Of a stretch of 64,000 nt of DNA, positions 18,035 to 26,218 are shown piece by piece. The stretch is taken from positions 62,001-126,000 of the forward strand of contig JAYRYA010000003.1 of assembly GCA_041917255.1 (NCBI GenBank). The letters run 5' to 3'. Under the pieces are notes generated by a model. It did no database searches. It was not told where the DNA came from and saw only the letters and a list, made by a program, of their open reading frames with translations. The position numbers were made by a program, and so were the translations under genes. The first letter of the stretch is position 1, and each line of letters starts with the position of its first letter. Origin of the DNA: Zoogloea sp041917255. Its GTDB lineage: Bacteria; Pseudomonadota; Gammaproteobacteria; Burkholderiales; Rhodocyclaceae.

Positions 18035-18574
18035 TCAGCCGGCCAGGGCCGGTTCAGCCGGCAGGGCGGCGCCGAGCTTGCCGCGGCAGAACAGCAGCGG
18101 CGTACGCTCGCTCCAGCGGAAGCGCAGTACCCGGCCGAGCAGAATCTGGTGGTCGCCGCCGGGATAGACGGCTTCCAGCGCGCATTCAAACTGCGCCGCC
18201 GCGCCGGGCAGCAGCGGCGCGCCGCCGGCCCCAGGCGTCACCGCCAGCCCGGCGAACTTGTCGGCCACCGGGCGCCCGAAGCGGTGGCACAGGTCCACCT
18301 GGTCGTCGGTCAGCACATTCACCGCAAAGTGGCTGCCCTCGCAGAAGGCGGCCAGGCTGGGCGAGCGGTTGGATAGGCTCCACAGGATCAGCGGCGGGTC
18401 CATCGACACCGCGTTGAAGGAGCTGGCGGTGAGGCCGACGGGGCTGCCGTCCGGCGCGACGGTAGTGACGACCGTCACGCCGGTGGCGAAGCTGCCGAGG
18501 GCCTTGCGCAGGGCCAGGGGATCGCCGCTGGGGCCATCCCCCGCCCAGCGGGCGGAGTAGGTGTCAGGCTGCAC
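18035..18574 (-). CDS. StyB-like NAD(P)H:flavin oxidoreductase
   Basis: A 179-residue flavin reductase domain protein (HpaC/StyB type). The start is a GTG at 18574 with GGAGG six bases before it, overlapping the stop of the flavin monooxygenase gene by 11 nt. Typical segments are ALGSFATGVTVVT, GLTASSFNAVSMDPPLILWSL, HFAVNVL and GDHQILLGRVLR. It should supply reduced FAD to the StyA-like monooxygenase encoded immediately upstream, as in two-component styrene or indole monooxygenases. The stop is followed by 108 nt without a gene before the SDR. Confidence 0.9.
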   Translation of the reverse strand: MQPDTYSARWAGDGPSGDPLALRKALGSFATGVTVVTTVAPDGSPVGLTASSFNAVSMDPPLILWSLSNRSPSLAAFCEGSHFAVNVLTDDQVDLCHRFGRPVADKFAGLAVTPGAGGAPLLPGAAAQFECALEAVYPGGDHQILLGRVLRFRWSERTPLLFCRGKLGAALPAEPALAG

Positions 18575-19832
18575 AGCGTTCCTCCGTGCGTTCGGCAACG
18601 AAGCGGCGGGCTTCGTCCAGATCGGCGATCCACGGCCAGTAGTTGCGGGGGTTGTCGAAGCAACGCATGAAGGCGTCGGCCACCGGCGGGTGCTGGGAGG
18701 CGGCACCGAGCACGGTCATCACCGGCTCGCCCGGCGGGTTGAGCAGGGCGTTGGTGAAGGCGGTGGTGTACATCGCCGATTCATCCCAGAAGGTCTCGAA
18801 GGTGTCCTTCATCCAGGCGGCGTCGAAGGCGGCGTTGCCGTTGGCGACGATGCGGGCGACCAGGTGACGCACCATCCGTGCGGCGTTGTTGGAGCCCTGG
18901 CCGGCGATGGGGTCGTTGAGCACCGCGGTGTCGCCGATGGCCATTACGCTGGCACCGGAGGGCAGCTGGCCGACGGGCTTGCGCACGGTGGGCGTGAAGG
19001 CGCCTTTCAGCCAGGCGTCCTCGTCGGTGAGATCGGCGCCTTCCATATGGTGCAGGTCGTCCGGGGCGAACTCGGCGATCACCTGGCGGGCGATCTCCAG
19101 CAGTTCGTGGCCGTCCTTGGCGTCCTGGAAGCGGTCCATCGGGCCGCCGGGGATGGCTTCGAACAGGAAGCTGCGGCACTCGCCGCGGGTGTGGGTGTAG
19201 AAGGGCAGCGAGAAGTACTCGCCCACGCCGGCGATGAAGTTGAAGCGCAGCGGGCGGAAGGGCATGCGCTTCCATGGATGGTCGCCGGTGAGCTTGGGGC
19301 CGGTGAGGAGCATCGCGGCGAGGTTGCGCGGCGGCGCGCTGTGGACGCTGCGCTCATCGTCCCGGGCGAAGAAGGCGTTGATCTGGCCCTTGCCGGCGGC
19401 GACCATCGTGAGGTCGGATTCGGCCGCGATCTTCTCCAGATCGGCCACCGACACGGCCTGGATGATCAGCTTGCCGCCGCGGCGGGGGAATTCCTGCAGC
19501 CAGCGGGAGAACTTGGTGCGCTGGTCGAGGGCCTGGCCCTGCAGGTCGCCCAGGCGGCCCTGCACGGTGAGGCCGATGCTGCCGTCGGGGCCGCGGAAAT
19601 CCACGTGCATGCCTTCGCCGAAGGGGACGAGGTCTTCCCAGAAGTTGAGGCCCAGCTCGCGCTCGGTGGCGAGGGTGGAGTCGAACAGGAAGGCGGTGCT
19701 GGGGATGCGGCTGTTGAGCACCTGCTCGGGGCTGCGGTCGGTGTAGAGGGAGACGGAATAGCCCTTGTCGAGGAGGGCGAAACCGAGCAGCAGGCCGGCC
19801 TGGCCGCCACCGATGATGGAGATCTTGCGCAT
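18564..19832 (-). CDS. StyA-like FAD-dependent monooxygenase (styrene/indole type)
   Basis: A 422-residue single-component-FAD oxygenase of the StyA family (415 residues in Pseudomonas). The dinucleotide motif is at the N-terminus (IIGGGQAGLLLG). Further family features are SVSLYTDRSPEQVLNSRIPS, then YTHTRGECRSFLFEAIPGG in the substrate domain, and the second FAD motif MAIGDTAVLNDPIAGQGSNNAARM. Family members epoxidise styrene or oxygenate indole at C2-C3. The reductase partner follows directly. Because the cluster also holds a Rieske oxygenase, the pathway seems to use two different oxygenation steps. The actual substrate is unknown. Confidence 0.92.
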   Translation of the reverse strand: MRKISIIGGGQAGLLLGFALLDKGYSVSLYTDRSPEQVLNSRIPSTAFLFDSTLATERELGLNFWEDLVPFGEGMHVDFRGPDGSIGLTVQGRLGDLQGQALDQRTKFSRWLQEFPRRGGKLIIQAVSVADLEKIAAESDLTMVAAGKGQINAFFARDDERSVHSAPPRNLAAMLLTGPKLTGDHPWKRMPFRPLRFNFIAGVGEYFSLPFYTHTRGECRSFLFEAIPGGPMDRFQDAKDGHELLEIARQVIAEFAPDDLHHMEGADLTDEDAWLKGAFTPTVRKPVGQLPSGASVMAIGDTAVLNDPIAGQGSNNAARMVRHLVARIVANGNAAFDAAWMKDTFETFWDESAMYTTAFTNALLNPPGEPVMTVLGAASQHPPVADAFMRCFDNPRNYWPWIADLDEARRFVAERTEERCAA

Positions 19833-19859
19833 GATTGGGTCCTCGGAATCTGTGTGGGT

Positions 19860-20339
19860 TCAGTCGGCCGCCGGCAGGGTCTTCCAGCCGTCGGCGTGCG
19901 GGCTCAGGAGCTTCAGGTGCAGGCGGACGTGGGTGAAACGCCAGCCCTTCCTGCCTTTCTTGAGGCGGCTTTCGTACCAGCCGCCTATCCAGTGGGCCTC
20001 GGCCTCCTCGCCGACCCGCGCCAGCTCCCACAGGTACCAGTGGCAGTGGGCGCGGCGGCCGTCGGGGGACGGCTCGACGAGGGGCGAGACCATGTAGTGC
20101 AGCGACCAGCGGATGGCCTCGCGGCCGATCCGCGCCAGCTCCGCGGCAATCTCGTCGCGGCCCCGGTAGTGGCCGAAGCCTTCGCACACCCATTCGGCGC
20201 GCTTCGCGAACAACGGCCCTAGGATGGCCGGGTCGTTGTTGCGGTCGGCGCCGAGGGCGTAGCGGGCCACCAGGGTGCGGATCGCCTCGATGTCTTCGAG
20301 GCGGGTGAGGCGGGCGGCGAGATCGGGCGCGGAGTTCAT
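19860..20339 (-). CDS. NTF2/SnoaL-like small protein, possible oxygenase beta-type subunit
   Basis: A 159-residue protein with the NTF2-like cone fold pattern: helix ARLTRLEDIEAIRTLVARYALGADRNND, then a hydrophobic sheet region (GHYRGRDEIAAELARIG, RRAHCHWYLWELAR, EAHWIGGWYESRLKK, GWRFTHVRLHLKLLSP). Ring-hydroxylating dioxygenase beta subunits have the same fold and a similar length (160-190 residues), and the alpha-subunit gene lies two genes upstream. SnoaL-type cyclases or dehydratases are the other option. I cannot choose between them from sequence. The gene lies 12 nt after the previous stop, inside the operon. Confidence 0.75.
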   Translation of the reverse strand: MNSAPDLAARLTRLEDIEAIRTLVARYALGADRNNDPAILGPLFAKRAEWVCEGFGHYRGRDEIAAELARIGREAIRWSLHYMVSPLVEPSPDGRRAHCHWYLWELARVGEEAEAHWIGGWYESRLKKGRKGWRFTHVRLHLKLLSPHADGWKTLPAAD

Positions 20340-20351
20340 GGTCTAGTGCGC

Positions 20352-20696
20352 TTACGCTGCCACGCGGCCGTGCTCGGCGACGAAGCGGGCTTCGTCGAAG
20401 CTGTAGGGCACCTTGGGGTCGCCGCCGTAGAGCTCGATGTGCGGCGCCACTTCGGCCAGCGACAGGGCGAGGTTGAACAGCCGCGCGGAGGCCGGCGGCA
20501 ACTCGCCGAGCGGGAAGGTATCGACGTGGGTGAGGATGTCCGGCAGGCGCGGCAGCATGGCCTCGTAGAAGGCGCGCAGCTCGCCGCGGCTGCTGCGGAT
20601 GCGGCGCAGCTGGCGTTCGTCCTGGGTGGCCAGCGCCCAGGTGGCAACCAGCGGTTCGAGGACTTCGAAGGACTTGGGCAGGGAAAGGTCGGTCAT
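20352..20696 (-). CDS. Conserved-looking 114-aa protein in oxygenase operon
   Basis: I do not recognise the family. The 114-residue product (start ATG at 20696, 11 nt after the Rieske alpha stop) is predicted helical and soluble, beginning MTDLSLPKSFEVLEPLVATW. It has no cysteine-metal motif or membrane segment. Its placement between the Rieske alpha subunit and the NTF2-like protein, with tight spacing on both sides, makes an accessory or assembly role for the oxygenase reasonable, but this is inference from context only. Confidence 0.7.
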   Translation of the reverse strand: MTDLSLPKSFEVLEPLVATWALATQDERQLRRIRSSRGELRAFYEAMLPRLPDILTHVDTFPLGELPPASARLFNLALSLAEVAPHIELYGGDPKVPYSFDEARFVAEHGRVAA

Positions 20697-20707
20697 CGCG
20701 GTGTTCC

Positions 20708-21913
20708 TTACTTGGCGTGCATGTAGGCTTCGAGGGCGTGGTAGCCGTGGCGGATCAGGATCTCGTCGTCCTGCAGGTACATCACCTGCTTGGCGCCGGA
20801 TTCGAGGGCGGTCTGGGTGTCTTCCATCGTCGCGGTGTCTTCCAGCCAGGCGTTGCGCTGCAGGCACTGGGCGTGCTCCAGCGCCCAGCGCTGGCTGTTG
20901 GTCTTGGCCGGGCGGACGTAGTACTTGCCTTCCCACAGGGTCTTGTTGTGGGAGATGGGCCAGAACTGGTGGGTGAACCAGATGCCTTCCGACACATGCA
21001 GCAGCAGGTTGGGGAAGAGCACCGACAGCTCGAAGGAGAAGTCGTCGCGGCGGTCGGGGTTCACCGTCGGCGGCAGCATCGAGGCGCCGCGCTGGGCGAC
21101 CAGCGAGCCGGTGGCGAGGCTGTTGGCGATCTTGGCGACCGGGGTCGGCTCGGCGTTGAGGGACAGGCAGATCGCGGTAGTGCGATGCGGCCCGAACAGC
21201 TCCACGTTCTGCAGGCCCGACGAGAACACGTTGGGGAAGGAGCCGGCGTGGATGGTGGCCACGTGGTAGGCCTCGGCGAAGGCATCGTGGGCGACCTTCC
21301 AGTTGCAGTCGAGGTAGGTGTGGTAGCTGAAACATTGGGACAGCTCGCCATACGGGAAGCCCGCCAGGTGGGTGCCGATGCCGCCCAGGAACTCGGCCAG
21401 CGGGGTGACGTTTTCGGATGGGTCGAGATTGACGAAGATGAAGCCTTCCCACACGTCGGTGTGCACCGGGGTGAGGCCGTTCCTGGCCTTGTCGAAATCG
21501 GCCGAGAACTTGTTCTCCTCGGGCACTTGCACGATGCTGCCGTGGGCGTTGTACACCCAGCCGTGGAAGCGGCAGGTGACCACCGCGGCCTTGTTGCGGC
21601 CGAAGGTCTCCTCGCCGGTCTCGACCACGACCTTGTTGCCGCGGTGCGAACAGGTGTTGTGGAAGCCGCGGATCTGGCCGTCCTTGCCGCGCATGAGGAT
21701 CACCGAGGTCTTGGCGAAGGCGAGCTTCTTGACCTTGTAGTCACCGGCCTTGGCGATCTCCTCGACACGGCCGACCTTCAGCCAGCTCTTGAGGAAGACC
21801 TTCTGGCGTTCCTGCTCGTAGAACTCCGGCGAGATGCAGGGTTCGACCGGGATCGGGCCGGTGCCGAGATCAGGGTATTTCGCGGCCCATTTCAGGTCGT
21901 TGGGGGCATTCAT
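20708..21913 (-). CDS. Rieske non-heme iron oxygenase, alpha subunit
   Basis: A 401-residue ring-hydroxylating oxygenase large subunit. The Rieske motif is complete: CSHRG (C-x-H) and about 20 residues on CRFHGW (C-x2-H). The catalytic domain has the mononuclear iron region NWKVAHDAFAEAYHVATIHA with the bridging Asp and the H-x4-H spacing. It needs a ferredoxin and reductase, both encoded further along the cluster. Substrate preference cannot be read from sequence. It follows the amidase gene by 39 nt and is probably cotranscribed with it. Confidence 0.92.
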   Translation of the reverse strand: MNAPNDLKWAAKYPDLGTGPIPVEPCISPEFYEQERQKVFLKSWLKVGRVEEIAKAGDYKVKKLAFAKTSVILMRGKDGQIRGFHNTCSHRGNKVVVETGEETFGRNKAAVVTCRFHGWVYNAHGSIVQVPEENKFSADFDKARNGLTPVHTDVWEGFIFVNLDPSENVTPLAEFLGGIGTHLAGFPYGELSQCFSYHTYLDCNWKVAHDAFAEAYHVATIHAGSFPNVFSSGLQNVELFGPHRTTAICLSLNAEPTPVAKIANSLATGSLVAQRGASMLPPTVNPDRRDDFSFELSVLFPNLLLHVSEGIWFTHQFWPISHNKTLWEGKYYVRPAKTNSQRWALEHAQCLQRNAWLEDTATMEDTQTALESGAKQVMYLQDDEILIRHGYHALEAYMHAK

Positions 21914-21952
21914 GGGTGTGCTCCTTCAGTTTGGGTGGGTGTGGATGGGAGT

Positions 21953-23275
21953 TCAGGCGGCGTCGAGGCCGTATTGCTGGCGCACGAGGTGGCCGACGCC
22001 GATGCGGTCGAGGATGGGCATCGGGCACTGGAAGGTGACGCGCACCACGCCGGGCAGGCGGCTGATCTCGATGGAGCCGGCGATGGTGGCGCGGTTGAGG
22101 ATCTCTTCCGGCGACAGGCCGGTGACCTTGGCGGCGCGGTCGACGCCGTTGTGGGTGGCGTCGTTGAGGGTGCGGCCGGTGCCGATGAAGGTGATCGGGC
22201 CGTTCTCCTCGATCGTGGCCTGACCGAAGCGCTCGGCCAGGGCCTTCACGGCGGCGCGCTGCTCGCGGTTCATGGGGCGGGCCATGGGCGGCAGGTCGTC
22301 GGGGCGCTGGAGGAGGATCGGGCCGTCGATCTCGAGGCCCTTGATGACCTCCACTTTCACTTCGGTGATGCCCGACACGTCGGTGGCGTGGCCGGCCACC
22401 TCGCCGTTGCCCTGCTGGGCGTGCATGTCGCCCATGTAGATGCCGGCGCCGGTCACCTTGACCGGACAGATCAGGATCGCCCCGGCGCGCACCGAGTTGG
22501 TGTCCATGTGGCCGTCGGTCTTGTGCTGTTCCAACTCGGCCTGGGTCATGGCGTAGGTGTGGGGCGCATCCACCAGGAAGCTGCCGAAATCGCCGGCGTT
22601 GTGGGAATCCGGCAGATCCTTCGACGGGGTGGTGCCGATGTTGCCGAGGAAGGGCTGCATGTGGGCCGCGAGGCCGACGATGTCGGCGCGGGCCAGCGAC
22701 AGGATCGAGTGCTGCTCGGAATGCTCGGGCAGTTTGGCGTTGTCCTTGGCGTGGGCGGCGAGGCGCTCGGCGGCGGCCTTGTCGACGGTGAGGGAGACGT
22801 TGTTGTCCTTGTCGAGGACGATCACGTAGCCGTTGGTGAAGCGGAAGGCATTGACCTCGGCGCCGCACACGTCGCAGTGCACCGCGTCTTCGCCGATGCC
22901 TTCGATGTGGCTGGGCGGGCTGACGGTGCCGCAGCTCGGGCACAGCTTGGCGACGAAGGGGTCGCCCAGGTAGCGGCCATCCACGAAGGCCATCACGCCC
23001 GACGAGGTGGCGAGCGAGGTGACCTCCATGCGCTGGATGTGGATCGCCACCGCGTCGCCCACCTGGGCGCCTTCGACGGCCACCGGCTGGGACACTTCAT
23101 GCCCGCCTTGGAACTTGGGCGTAATCATCGGGCCCCAGCAGCCCGGCGGCGTGCCGACGCGGATGGTGCCGCCGTCGGCCACCGGGCCGAGCATCTCGTT
23201 GCCCGGCCCGACGATGCCGCGGGTGTAGGTGGAGACAACCACCTCGCGTTGTGCGCTTGTTGTGTTCTGGCTCAT
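21953..23275 (-). CDS. Acetamidase/formamidase family protein with inserted zinc-ribbon
   Basis: A 440-residue FmdA/AmdA family amidase. The start is the ATG at 23275 with AAGGAG before it. Family-type segments are GMMxR-like TRGIVGPGNEMLGPV, the GDAVAIHI strand, HTYAMTQAE, the glycine-rich GDMHAQQGNGEVAGHATDVSG and the C-terminal sheet. Such enzymes hydrolyse formamide or acetamide to the acid and ammonia. An unusual element is a C-x2-C...C-x2-C pair (CPSCG and CDVCG, about 22 residues apart) near residues 115-145, resembling the FmdB zinc ribbon. As the first gene of the operon it suggests that a formamide or amide is a substrate or an intermediate. Confidence 0.85.
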   Translation of the reverse strand: MSQNTTSAQREVVVSTYTRGIVGPGNEMLGPVADGGTIRVGTPPGCWGPMITPKFQGGHEVSQPVAVEGAQVGDAVAIHIQRMEVTSLATSSGVMAFVDGRYLGDPFVAKLCPSCGTVSPPSHIEGIGEDAVHCDVCGAEVNAFRFTNGYVIVLDKDNNVSLTVDKAAAERLAAHAKDNAKLPEHSEQHSILSLARADIVGLAAHMQPFLGNIGTTPSKDLPDSHNAGDFGSFLVDAPHTYAMTQAELEQHKTDGHMDTNSVRAGAILICPVKVTGAGIYMGDMHAQQGNGEVAGHATDVSGITEVKVEVIKGLEIDGPILLQRPDDLPPMARPMNREQRAAVKALAERFGQATIEENGPITFIGTGRTLNDATHNGVDRAAKVTGLSPEEILNRATIAGSIEISRLPGVVRVTFQCPMPILDRIGVGHLVRQQYGLDAA

Positions 23276-23480
23276 GGAATTCACTCCTTGCATTGGGGGC
23301 TGGGGTTACGCTTGGCTTTGGCCGTGGGGTGGGCGAGATCCTGCAGACCGGAAGCCGATGGCTAATTTTTCAATTCGATTTACACTGTAATTTCACATTT
23401 CAGAGCGCCGTACCGTCATCGACGGCATGTGCTGACAAGGCTATCGGTGGGGGTTCGGGGCGTAAATCGGGCGTCGCATC

Positions 23481-23504
23481 TAAGCGACTAGGTACAAGTG
23501 CTTA
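23481..23504. promoter_or_regulatory. Candidate operator between the catabolic operon and the FixL/FixJ-like genes
   Basis: TAAGCGACT (23481-23489) and AGTGCTTA (23497-23504) form an inverted repeat, with one extra G in the left arm and seven bases between. TAAG...CTTA ends are seen in FixJ-family sites. It lies in the 265-bp divergent gap, 37 bp before the kinase ATG and about 205 bp before the amidase ATG, so the FixJ-like regulator encoded next door is a natural candidate to bind it. Confidence 0.45.
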
Positions 23505-23540
23505 TCGGCCTGAATCACGGCGGGCCGGCGGAGAGATGCC

Positions 23541-25046
23541 ATGCAGGTGGCGACCAACTATCAGGACGTGTTCGATCACGCCAACGACGCGATCTTCATC
23601 CACGACGAGGACAGCGGCGCGATCCTCGACGCTAACCGAATGGCGGCCAGCCTCACCGGCTTTCCGGTGGATCTGTTGCGTCGGATGGGGGTGGGCGACA
23701 TCAGCTCTCGGCGGCGGGGCTGCAGCGGCGCCCGGGCGCTGGCCCACATCCACCGGGCCATCGGTGAAGGCCCGCAGATATTCGAGTGGTGGCTGCGCCG
23801 CCCCGACGGCAGCGACCTGCCCACCGAGGTGAACCTCAAGCGCATCATCTCGGATGGTCACCCGCGGGTGATCGCCTTGGTGCGCGACATCCGCGAGCGC
23901 AAGGAGGCCGAGGAGCGGCTGGTGGCCCGGGAGGCTTATTACCGGCGCCTGATCGGCAGCATCAGCGACGGCATCGCGATCCTCGACCGTCTCGGCCATG
24001 TGCGCTGGGTGGGGCCGTCGATCCGCCAGGTGCTGGGCTTTCGCGAGCGCGAGGTGCGCGGCGTCAACGTGTTCCGGCGCATGGACCACGACGATGCCAA
24101 CCGGCTGGCGGCGCTCCTCGAGAAAGCCGCGCGGGAGGAGGGCGGTGTCTTCCCCCTCGCCTACCGCATCCAGCACCGGGACGGCAGCTGGCGCCAGCAC
24201 GAAGGCAGCTGCGTCAATCTGCTGGAGGACCACTGCGTCAATGGTCTGCTGGTCACCTTCCGTGACGTGACCAGCCGCATCGAGGCCGAGGCGCGGGTGC
24301 GCCAGCGCGACATGGAGCTGTCGCACATGGCGCGCCTATCGACCACCGGCGAGATGGCGTCGGCGCTGGCCCACGAGCTCAACCAGCCCTTCTTCGCGAT
24401 CATGAACTTCGTGGGTGGCGCGATCCGCCGCGCCGACGCCGGCCGGCTCGATGAAGCCACCCTGAAGGAGGTGCTCGAGAACACCCGCGTCCAGGCCGAG
24501 CGGGCCGGGCGCATCATCCGCACGGTGCGTAACTTCACCCGCAAGAGCGGCTACCACCGGGAGACGGTGGACATCCGCACCATCGTCGAGGAGATCGCGC
24601 CCTTCATCGAGATCGAGGCGCGCACCCGGCGCATCCCGGTGCGCTACCGGCTGCTGCGCGAACCGGCGCGGGTGGTGTGCGACTGGGTGCTGATCGAGCA
24701 GGTCATCTCCAACCTCGCCCGCAACGGCATCGAGGCGATGGTCGATACCCCGCCGGAGCGCCGCCAGCTGAGCATTGCCACCACGCTCACCGCCGCCGGC
24801 ACGGTGAACGTGACCATCGAGGACCGTGGCCACGGCCTGCCCAAGGCCAATCCGGATCGCCTGTTCGACGCCTTCTACACCACCAAGAAGGAGGGCCTGG
24901 GCATCGGCTTGTCCTTGTGCCGGTCGATCGTCGATTCCCACGGTGGCCACCTGTGGGCCACCCGCGGTAGCGGCGGTGGTGCGAAATTTCACTTCAGCCT
25001 GCCGCTGGCTACAGGAGAATCCGGTCATGTCGACCCCGACCGCTAA
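23541..25046 (+). CDS. PAS-PAS sensor histidine kinase (FixL/StyS-like, soluble)
   Basis: A 501-residue kinase without membrane segments: PAS 1 (about 5-125), PAS 2 (about 130-255), HisKA with the phospho-His at about residue 278 in ALAHELNQPF, and HATPase with N box SNLARNGIEAM, EDRGHGLP and GLGIGLSLCRSIV. The ALAHELNQPL-like H box is the FixL class. No heme-pocket histidine is evident, so the PAS domains probably sense a small molecule or another cofactor. It is divergent from the catabolic operon and overlaps the FixJ-like regulator gene by 20 nt. By analogy to StyS/StyR and TodS/TodT it may induce the oxygenase genes. Confidence 0.92.
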   Translation: MQVATNYQDVFDHANDAIFIHDEDSGAILDANRMAASLTGFPVDLLRRMGVGDISSRRRGCSGARALAHIHRAIGEGPQIFEWWLRRPDGSDLPTEVNLKRIISDGHPRVIALVRDIRERKEAEERLVAREAYYRRLIGSISDGIAILDRLGHVRWVGPSIRQVLGFREREVRGVNVFRRMDHDDANRLAALLEKAAREEGGVFPLAYRIQHRDGSWRQHEGSCVNLLEDHCVNGLLVTFRDVTSRIEAEARVRQRDMELSHMARLSTTGEMASALAHELNQPFFAIMNFVGGAIRRADAGRLDEATLKEVLENTRVQAERAGRIIRTVRNFTRKSGYHRETVDIRTIVEEIAPFIEIEARTRRIPVRYRLLREPARVVCDWVLIEQVISNLARNGIEAMVDTPPERRQLSIATTLTAAGTVNVTIEDRGHGLPKANPDRLFDAFYTTKKEGLGIGLSLCRSIVDSHGGHLWATRGSGGGAKFHFSLPLATGESGHVDPDR

Positions 25047-25659
25047 GCCCGCTGCCACGCCCACCGTGTTCGTCGTGGACGACGACGACGGGGTGCGCGA
25101 ATCCCTGCGCTGGTTGCTCGAATCGGTGGGCCATCCGGTGCGGGTGTTCCGCAACGGGCGCGAGTTCCTCGACGGCTACGACGCCGACCAGCCGGGCTGT
25201 CTGCTGCTCGACGTGCGCATGCCGCTGATGGGCGGCTTCGAGCTGCAGGAGGTGCTGCGCATCGACAATCCGGCGCTGCCCATCCTGTTTCTCACCGGCC
25301 ACGGTTCGATCCCCATGTCGGTGCGGGCGATGCGCAACGGCGCCTTCGACTTCATCGAAAAGCCGTTCTCGGATCAGGCGCTCCTCGACCGGGTGCAGGA
25401 CGCGGTCAATCGCGCCGCCGAGCTCCACCGTCAGCAGCGCCATGCCCGATCCATCAACCAGCTGCTGGCCCTGCTGTCGCCCCGCGAGCGCGAGGTGCTG
25501 GACCTGCTCATCGACGGTCTGTCGAGCCGCGAGATCGGCACGGAGCTGGGCATCAGCAAGAAGACGGTGGAGGTGCACCGCTGCCGCATCCGCGAGAAGC
25601 TGGGTATCGGCAGCGTGGCAGAACTGGTGCGGCTGGTGCTGAAGAACGACGGGCGCTGA
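25027..25659 (+). CDS. FixJ/StyR-like response regulator
   Basis: A 210-residue receiver plus LuxR-type HTH protein. The start ATG at 25027 has AGGAGA upstream and lies inside the end of the kinase gene, so translation is coupled. The receiver shows VFVVDDDDGVRES, the phospho-Asp in LLLDVRMPLMGG, T in FLTGHGSIP and K in FIEKPF. The HTH shows LSPREREVLDLLIDGLSSREIGTELGISKKTVEVHR. It should activate transcription upon phosphorylation by the upstream kinase. The nearest target region is the divergent gap with the inverted repeat at 23481-23504. Confidence 0.93.
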   Translation: MSTPTAKPAATPTVFVVDDDDGVRESLRWLLESVGHPVRVFRNGREFLDGYDADQPGCLLLDVRMPLMGGFELQEVLRIDNPALPILFLTGHGSIPMSVRAMRNGAFDFIEKPFSDQALLDRVQDAVNRAAELHRQQRHARSINQLLALLSPREREVLDLLIDGLSSREIGTELGISKKTVEVHRCRIREKLGIGSVAELVRLVLKNDGR

Positions 25660-25693
25660 GGCGGAGGCCTGGCGGGCGGCTTTCCGCCAGATT

Positions 25694-25757
25694 TGTCCTA
25701 CACGCCGATCCGCCGTGTCGGACAGAACAGCGGAATGCCCGCATTTATTCTGGAATC
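25694..25757 (+). promoter_or_regulatory. Stress-regulon promoter module upstream of BON lipoprotein
   Basis: TGTCCTACAC (25694-25703) and GTGTCGGACA (25715-25724) are a 9/10 inverted repeat with an 11-nt spacer. A -10-like TTATTC followed by TGGAATCA starts about 20 nt further on. The same layout recurs upstream of the NarL-type regulator, the 60-aa/DUF1328 operon, YihY, CsbD, the second BON gene, the second receiver protein and the ferritin-like gene. Confidence 0.55.
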
Positions 25758-25818
25758 AGCAACACGAATCGGGAAACCCGGTTTCCCGGCCAGAACAAAG
25801 ACCTCAAGGAGTCCGAAA

Positions 25819-26130
25819 ATGAAAGTCACTGCCGCCACCCTCGCTCTTGCCGGCCTGCTTGCCTTCACCGCCACCGGCTGCGCCGTCACCCGCGAACAAT
25901 CCACCGTCGGTCAGTATGTGGACGACGCCACCATCACCACCCGTGTGAAGGCCAAGTTCGCCGAGGACTCCACGGTGAGCGCGATGGCCATCAGCGTCGA
26001 AACCCTGAAGGGCGTGGTGCAGCTCTCGGGCTTTGCCAAGAGCAACGCTGAACGCAGCAAGGCCGAGGATCTGGCGCGCGCCACCCCGGGCGTCGTGAAT
26101 ATCAAGAACGACATCGTGGTGAAGCCGTAA
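25819..26130 (+). CDS. BON-domain lipoprotein
   Basis: A 103-residue exported protein. It has a signal peptide with a probable lipobox before C21 (FTATGC). One BON domain follows: VGQYVDDATITTRVKAKFAEDSTVSAMAISVETLKGVVQLSGFAKSNAERSKAE and VNIKNDIVV, cited here as segments. OsmY-like BON proteins bind phospholipid and protect the envelope under osmotic or other stress. A good AAGGAG lies before the ATG at 25819. It is monocistronic: a promoter module lies upstream and a strong terminator directly follows. It is a paralogue of the soluble BON protein at 48656. Confidence 0.9.
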   Translation: MKVTAATLALAGLLAFTATGCAVTREQSTVGQYVDDATITTRVKAKFAEDSTVSAMAISVETLKGVVQLSGFAKSNAERSKAEDLARATPGVVNIKNDIVVKP

Positions 26131-26150
26131 TCGGCGCACCGCTGGTTGAA

Positions 26151-26180
26151 CAGAAAGGGGCGGGAAACCGCCCCTTTCTG
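26151..26180 (+). terminator. Hairpin terminator after the BON lipoprotein gene
   Basis: A perfect 13-bp stem (CAGAAAGGGGCGG at 26151-26163 and its complement at 26168-26180) with a GAAA loop. TTT follows. The arms end in A/T runs, so it could work in both directions, serving the convergent receiver gene too. Confidence 0.85.
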
Positions 26181-26218
26181 TTTGGGCGCCCGACCGCCTG
26201 CGAAGGCTGGGGCGCTGC

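Noticed and set aside
23328..23346. Possible second sigma54 site before the PAS kinase gene
   Set aside because: GG and GC spacing fits but the other consensus positions do not; far weaker than the site at 13653.
20717..23365. 882-codon open frame opposite the Rieske and amidase genes
   Set aside because: Antisense to two well-supported enzymes; composition is typical of reverse-strand frames in GC-rich DNA.
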